Shown piece after piece: positions 60,518 through 64,000 of a stretch of DNA of 64,000 nt; positions within the stretch are counted from its first letter, which is position 1; every line of letters begins with the position of its first letter. The translations under genes and the position numbers were made by a program. A model generated the notes under the pieces. It was not told where the DNA came from, ran no database searches, and saw only the letters and a program-made list of their open reading frames with translations. Where the stretch lies: the NCBI GenBank assembly GCA_018105865.1, contig CM030866.1:4641451-4705450 (forward strand), written 5' to 3'. The stretch comes from Metaphire vulgaris (Eukaryota; Annelida; Clitellata; Crassiclitellata; Megascolecidae).

Positions 60518-60724
60518 CCACACACACACACACACACACATACATACACGCAAATGCTCTTGACTCTAGCCTGATAGGACAATGGCGCTATACGAATCAG
60601 CCTGTAACTAACAAACACACACACAAACACATTCTCTCTCTCTCTGTCTCTCTTCTCTTGTCTCTCTGTCTCTCTCTCTGTCTGTCTCTCTGTCTCTCTG
60701 TCTCTCTCTCTGTCTCTGTCTCTG

Positions 60725-60810
<86 letters not shown>

Positions 60811-60815
60811 AAATA
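60518..60815. repeat. (CA)n, (TC)n and TCTG compound arrays
   Basis: (CA)n at 60518-60540 and a compound TC/TG/CA array at 60614-60812, separated by the dispersed ATGGCGCTATACGAATCAG tail at 60582. It ends 83 bp before the next exon. Confidence 0.95.
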
Positions 60816-60895
60816 CCAAATACTACTGAACATTATGAATAAGTATTTGATAAACTAGAGTACTAGACGATTGATTTTGTTGCTTTTAAAAATAG

Positions 60896-60971
60896 CGATT
60901 CCAAAATTATACGCGATCAGCAGACACTGAAGTCAAAGGGTTACGGATTCGTTTCCTTCGTCAACAAAGAG
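60896..60971 (+). CDS. TIA-1/TIAR-like gene exon: RRM2 RNP1 segment
   Basis: Acceptor TTTAAAAATAG (weak pyrimidine tract), donor GTAATT. After completing an Ala codon it encodes DSKIIRDQQTLKSKGYGFVS then FVNKE. KGYGFVSF is the RNP1 octamer with the aromatic residues that stack on RNA. The phrase T-KSKGYGFVSF is nearly invariant in TIA-1 family RRM2. Phase 2 in, phase 0 out. Confidence 0.96.
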
Positions 60972-61096
60972 GTAATTGGCGCATCAGTCCGTCCACGTCC
61001 GTAATGGCGCTATAGAAGTCAAAATCGAATCTCTTCGACTTGAATAGTCTATGACTGTGTTGTAGGCCTGGTCTGAATAACGTTTCCTGTTTCCCA

Positions 61097-61271
61097 CTGA
61101 GGCGTAGCCAGGAATTGGGGGGGGGGTATAAAGACATTTGGAAAGAGCTATAAATCTTAAAAACAACTTTGAAAATCTTAAAAAAACATTGGAAATTATT
61201 TTTAGGTAGTCTGATTTTTTTGGGGGGGGGGGAGTTATATATAAGGATATGCCACCGTCGCTACGCCTCTG
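61097..61271. mobile_element. hAT MITE, CAGGGGCGTAGCC family, 30 bp before a splice acceptor
   Basis: It starts CTGAGGCGTAGCCAGGAATT and ends GTCGCTACGCCTCTG. The interior (ACTTTGAAAATCTTAAAAAA) matches 27289 and 40742. Its right end lies only 30 bp before the next exon, so it probably borders or supplies branch-point sequence. Confidence 0.85.
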
Positions 61272-61301
61272 TTATCCGAGTTTTGTCCGGTTGTTTGTTA
61301 G

Positions 61302-61410
61302 GATGCTGAGACAGCCATCGTCTGCATGAACGGTCAGTGGATTGGCAACAGAGCTGTCAGAACCAACTGGGCCATTAGAAAGCCCCCGAACGCCATCGGA
61401 GCCAAAGAAG
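61302..61410 (+). CDS. TIA-1/TIAR-like gene exon: end of RRM2
   Basis: Bounded by TTGTTTGTTAG and GTGAGC. It encodes [20 protein letters not shown] then [16 protein letters not shown]. This matches the family's helix 2 and last strand (DAE-AI--MNGQWLG-R-IRTNWATRKPP). The family's Thr in NWATRK is Ile here. Phase 0 in, phase 1 out. The exon is tightly bracketed by MITEs on both sides. Confidence 0.97.
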
Positions 61411-61433
61411 GTGAGCTAGGCAAAGAACGCGGT

Positions 61434-61670
61434 CAGTGGCGTAGCGTGACTTTTGGGGGCCCGGGGGACATCTTTGCCCACGGGGGCCCCAGAGTTTCAA
61501 GCTGACGAGCAAAAAAAAGGTCATCAGCACATCATTTCTAGGGTTAGGGTTAAGAAGTTAGGGTTAACCCTAACCTAACCCTAGCTTAGACCCCTCTTCG
61601 GGGCCCTCCCCCCAGCCCGGGGCCCGGGGGGCTGTCAACAAAGTGCCCCCGCCCCCACGTTACGCCACTG
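61434..61670. mobile_element. hAT MITE, CAGTGGCGTAGCG, carrying telomere-like repeats
   Basis: It starts CAGTGGCGTAGCGTGAC and ends CACGTTACGCCACTG. Perfect 8-bp duplications AACGCGGT flank it (61426-61433, 61671-61678). It starts 23 bp after the splice donor. It holds the A-run motif (61503-61525) and an inverted pair of TTAGGG-like units at about 61541-61587. Confidence 0.94.
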
Positions 61671-61743
61671 AACGCGGTCACGTGACGCCATCACGTGCGC
61701 CACCCGCCGACCTTCCCTCCCTCCATCCATTTCCAGCATTTTC

Positions 61744-62150
61744 TAAGGATGCGGATGTTAACGATAATTAATCGATTAATCGTAAAAATGTTTAATCGAT
61801 TACATTTTCTTTGATCGATTAATTTTTCGATTAATTTTTAGAGTATTTTGGCTATTATTTACTTGAATACTATTCAGCATACTAGACTCATTTCCGCTCA
61901 GACAGTAGGCACTAAACAACAATGGGGAGTAATGAAAGCCACGTTGCAGTTAAGCACCTAACGGAAGATTTGGGGAGACAGTTTCTTCTTGCTTTTTAAG
62001 CTAACTGCAGATGGCAAAGAAGACTAATGCAGAGCTGGAAGGCCTATAGCAGATGTGCTAAAGGCTATATTTGATTATTAATCTAAATTAATCGATTAAC
62101 CGATTTTTAAAAAATTTCCGATTAATAGAACAGGAACATTTTAATCAGTA
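61744..62150. mobile_element. hAT-type element with ATCGATTAA-rich ends
   Basis: It starts TAAGGATGCGGATG and both sides hold many (T)TAATCGATTAA units. Direct repeats CCAGCATTTTC (61733-61743 and 62151-62161) flank it and include a likely 8-bp duplication. Its terminal sequences match poorly, so the class is tentative. Confidence 0.65.
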
Positions 62151-62299
62151 CCAGCATTTTCACTTTACTGAATTCCATTTCTAACTAAAACTAAAACTAA
62201 AACTCGAACCTACAATTTAACCCACGACGTATATAGTGACGAAGATGATGACGCGATGAATAACGAAACAATTAATAAATTCACTCTCGAAATGCAGAG

Positions 62300-62490
62300 A
62301 AAGTGAGAGGTGTTTCATTTCGAACGCTGTATAACAAAATAGAAACAGGCTATATTGACTATTCTAGTAGGATTTGATGCAATGAAGATGGGGACAAACG
62401 AAAATGTGGTTTTATATAGCCCAAGAGATTTGTTCAGTGCACGGAAATTTTTGTATCTTAATACTCCGACTGTTCAATACTCCTTCCATT
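62300..62490. repeat. Dispersed repeat, direct relative of 56487-56670
   Basis: Same order of matching segments as the copy 5.8 kb upstream, including AACGCTGTATAACAAAATAG and GGGGACAAACGAAAATGTG. Confidence 0.75.
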
Positions 62491-62508
62491 GACTTCTGTC
62501 GCCCCAAT

Positions 62509-62872
62509 CAGAGGCGTAGCCAGGAATTTGATTTAGGGGGGTATAGATATTTGTGGTGGGGTATAAATCTTGACTATAAACCATTTAAACCACATAAACC
62601 ACAAATAACCACGTATAAACCAAAAAAACTTTAAGGTAGACTGATTCTGGGGGTATATATAGCGATGTACCCCCACTTCGCTATGCCCCTGGCCAGGGCG
62701 CGATTTGTAGGGGAAGGGGGAATCTTCCCTCCCACTGCCCAACTGAATCCCCCTACTGCTACATCCCCCCACCACCACATCCTTCACTGCTACATTTTCC
62801 AACAACTATATCCCCCCAAGATCGACATATTCCCCCCCACTGCTCCAGGTCACAAATCGCACCCTGTCCCTG
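62509..62872. mobile_element. hAT MITE, CAGGGGCGTAGCC family, split by a second hAT MITE
   Basis: The outer element starts CAGAGGCGTAGCCAGGAATT and ends CTATGCCCCTG at 62691. Its perfect duplications GCCCCAAT lie at 62501-62508 and, beyond the insert, 62873-62880. The inner element landed across its right boundary. Confidence 0.92.
62694..62866. mobile_element. hAT-type MITE CAGGGCGCGATTTG family (copy 2), nested
   Basis: It starts CAGGGCGCGATTTGTAGGGG and ends ACAAATCGCACCCTG. The flanks CCCCTGGC (62686-62693) and TCCCTGGC (62867-62874) match at 7 of 8 bases. The left flank includes the last bases of the outer element. Confidence 0.92.
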
Positions 62873-62952
62873 GCCCCAATGCCCCCGTTTAAAAATTCTC
62901 GCCATGCAATCAATTTTGCAGTGTTTTGCTCTCTTTATCGTTGGGTCTTCAG

Positions 62953-63048
62953 CTATGCAGAAACCGCTGACATACGAAGAAGTCTTGGGCCAGTCGAGTC
63001 CCACCAACACGACGGTGTACTGCGGCGGTGTTCTCATCGGACTGACAG
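62953..63048 (+). CDS. TIA-1/TIAR-like gene exon: RRM2-RRM3 linker and RRM3 start
   Basis: The acceptor is GGGTCTTCAG. A second AG (GCTATGCAG, at 62960) would break the frame, so the first is used. It encodes MQKPLTYEEVLGQSSPTNTT then VYCGGVLIGLT. The EEV--QSSPTN-TVYCGG phrase is diagnostic for TIA-1 family proteins just before RRM3, and VYCGG is the RRM3 RNP2 strand. Donor GTTGGT. Phase 1 in, phase 1 out. Confidence 0.97.
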
Positions 63049-63143
63049 GTTGGTTAGAGATGCGCTAGATAAATCAGGCTTACAAATGCCAAACGCCTCG
63101 TCAGAGCGAAGTGTCCTCATCCATAAATGATTTAGTTGTGTAA

Positions 63144-63443
63144 CAGTGGCGGTTCCACGTGGGGGGATGAGCGGTGATGCATTCCCCCTCACTGGACTTT
63201 TGGAGTTACTTTTTTGCTCGTGAAAACCTATTTTTGGGTAAAAGTCTAGTAAAAGTAACTAGGGATGACCTTTTTTGCTTGTCAACCTATTTTTCGGTAC
63301 AAGCATAGAAAAATTATAGATCCAATTCCTTTTCAGCTTTTTTTGGCAAAGTTTATTGATTTTTTCCTTCTATTTTCATTGCCCCACCCAACTTTCTATA
63401 AATTCATTCATCCCCCAACCAAGAAATCCTGGAACCGCCACTG
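63144..63443. mobile_element. hAT MITE, CAGTGGCGGTTCC family (copy 2)
   Basis: It starts CAGTGGCGGTTCCACG and ends CTGGAACCGCCACTG. The right flank has grown into a GT repeat, and the duplication is only partial. A-run motifs are at about 63207 and 63264-63284. Confidence 0.85.
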
Positions 63444-63905
63444 GTTGTGTGTGTGTTTGTTCGGGGGGGGGGATTTTTCGTCATCTCCCAATTGGTCGTC
63501 GTCTTCTCAGAGCGCCATAAATTCCCGCCAAAATTAATCGTCGGTCACGTGCTCCGATGAGCAGACGACAGCCAGCGTCCCGCCATCTAGTGAATGGACG
63601 ATGAATAGAAAAAAACTGAAAAGACGGGTGACTGGAGAGAAGGAACAGGAGAAGAGTGGAAGAGGAGTGAGAGGGAGGGGTGGGGATTAAAGGAAGAAGG
63701 AAGTCTGGATTCCAACTGCCGGGATACATTTTCTGACTCTCTAGCCAGTCTAGCGTCATCTGTCGAAACGGTCAACTCTGAAGGTATTTCCGGTTTGCCT
63801 GAGTATGGCGCATGCGCAGTGGCGACGTTATCCGGGCTCTTCCGAACCGAGTCTCGTCCTCTCTCAATGCTGGACTTTTCAATCGAAGCTTGTTTTATTT
63901 TCCAG
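63444..63905. other. Intron before the last visible exon
   Basis: Unique sequence, moderately GC-rich at 63530-63850, ending in a good pyrimidine tract (TTGTTTTATTTTCCAG). No further feature was seen. Confidence 0.6.
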
Positions 63906-63990
63906 ACGATTTAATTCACAAAACATTCTGCACATTCGGGTGCATTGAGGAGATACGAGTCTTCAAGGAGAAAGGCTACGCTTTCATTCG
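63906..63990 (+). CDS. TIA-1/TIAR-like gene exon: RRM3 centre (gene continues beyond window)
   Basis: Bounded by TTATTTTCCAG and GTAGGT. It encodes DDLIHKTFCTFGCIEEIRVF then KEKGYAFIR. This is helix 1 (family L-H-F--FG), strand 2 (IEEIRVFK) and the RNP1 core KGYAFIRF of RRM3. Phase 1 in, phase 2 out. The rest of RRM3 and the Gln-rich C-terminal tail typical of these stress-granule proteins must lie beyond 64000. Confidence 0.97.
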
Positions 63991-64000
63991 GTAGGTGGCC

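Noticed and set aside
61541..61587. Interstitial telomere
   Set aside because: The units are inside a MITE with perfect target duplications, so they came with the element.
62960..63048. Acceptor at GCTATGCAG for the RRM3-start exon
   Set aside because: It would shift the frame. The AG eight bases upstream keeps the phase with the previous exon.

Overview
The window is intronic and intergenic DNA of an animal nuclear genome. It holds two recognisable protein-coding genes, both split by GT-AG introns, in a sea of microsatellites and small non-autonomous transposons. The nuclear receptor has the ESCKA P-box of the HR96/NR1J, DAF-12 and NHR-8 group. That points to an invertebrate bilaterian, with lophotrochozoan (mollusc or annelid-like) my best but weak guess. 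I cannot name the species. No bacterial-style operon, CRISPR array, rRNA or functional tRNA is visible.

Left part, minus strand: an HR96/NR1J-like nuclear receptor runs from about 6461 down to 2960. It has three clear coding exons: His-rich N-terminus plus first zinc finger at 6112-6461, second zinc finger plus C-terminal extension at 5094-5313, and Pro-rich hinge plus complete ligand-binding domain at about 2960-3798. A short 3' UTR with an AATAAA follows near 2727. The first coding exon is not next to the others. A 13-base candidate at 41919-41931 (ATG start, upstream in-frame stop, strong GTAAGT donor, correct phase) would imply a 35 kb first intron.

Right part, plus strand: a TIA-1/TIAR (Rox8)-type RNA-binding protein gene runs from at least 53021 to beyond the right edge. 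Six exons encode the RRM1-RRM2 linker, all of RRM2, and the start of RRM3. The phases match across every junction. No recognisable RRM1 was found upstream. Two phase-0 candidate exons at 48487-48555 and 49104-49208 could instead give an RRM1-less N-terminus. GC-rich blocks at 41.4-42.0, 43.1-43.5 and 46.9-47.6 kb are candidate promoter regions, and the two genes may be divergently transcribed.

The rest is repeats. I find about fifty short elements with readable ends: several hAT-type MITE families with 8-bp target duplications (many perfect), a TTAA-bounded piggyBac-like family of about 80 bp present eight times, pogo/Tigger-like elements with TA ends, Harbinger-like elements with 3-bp duplications, a decayed mariner with a DD37D-spaced transposase, a LINE 3' fragment and tRNA-derived SINE remains. 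Several are nested inside one another, which gives an insertion order. A short motif (TGACAAGC, an A-run, then GTCATC) recurs inside elements whose ends are unrelated. This is the most unexpected signal in the window. Microsatellites are very abundant, some near 300 bp, and most long open frames away from the exons are readings of these repeats.
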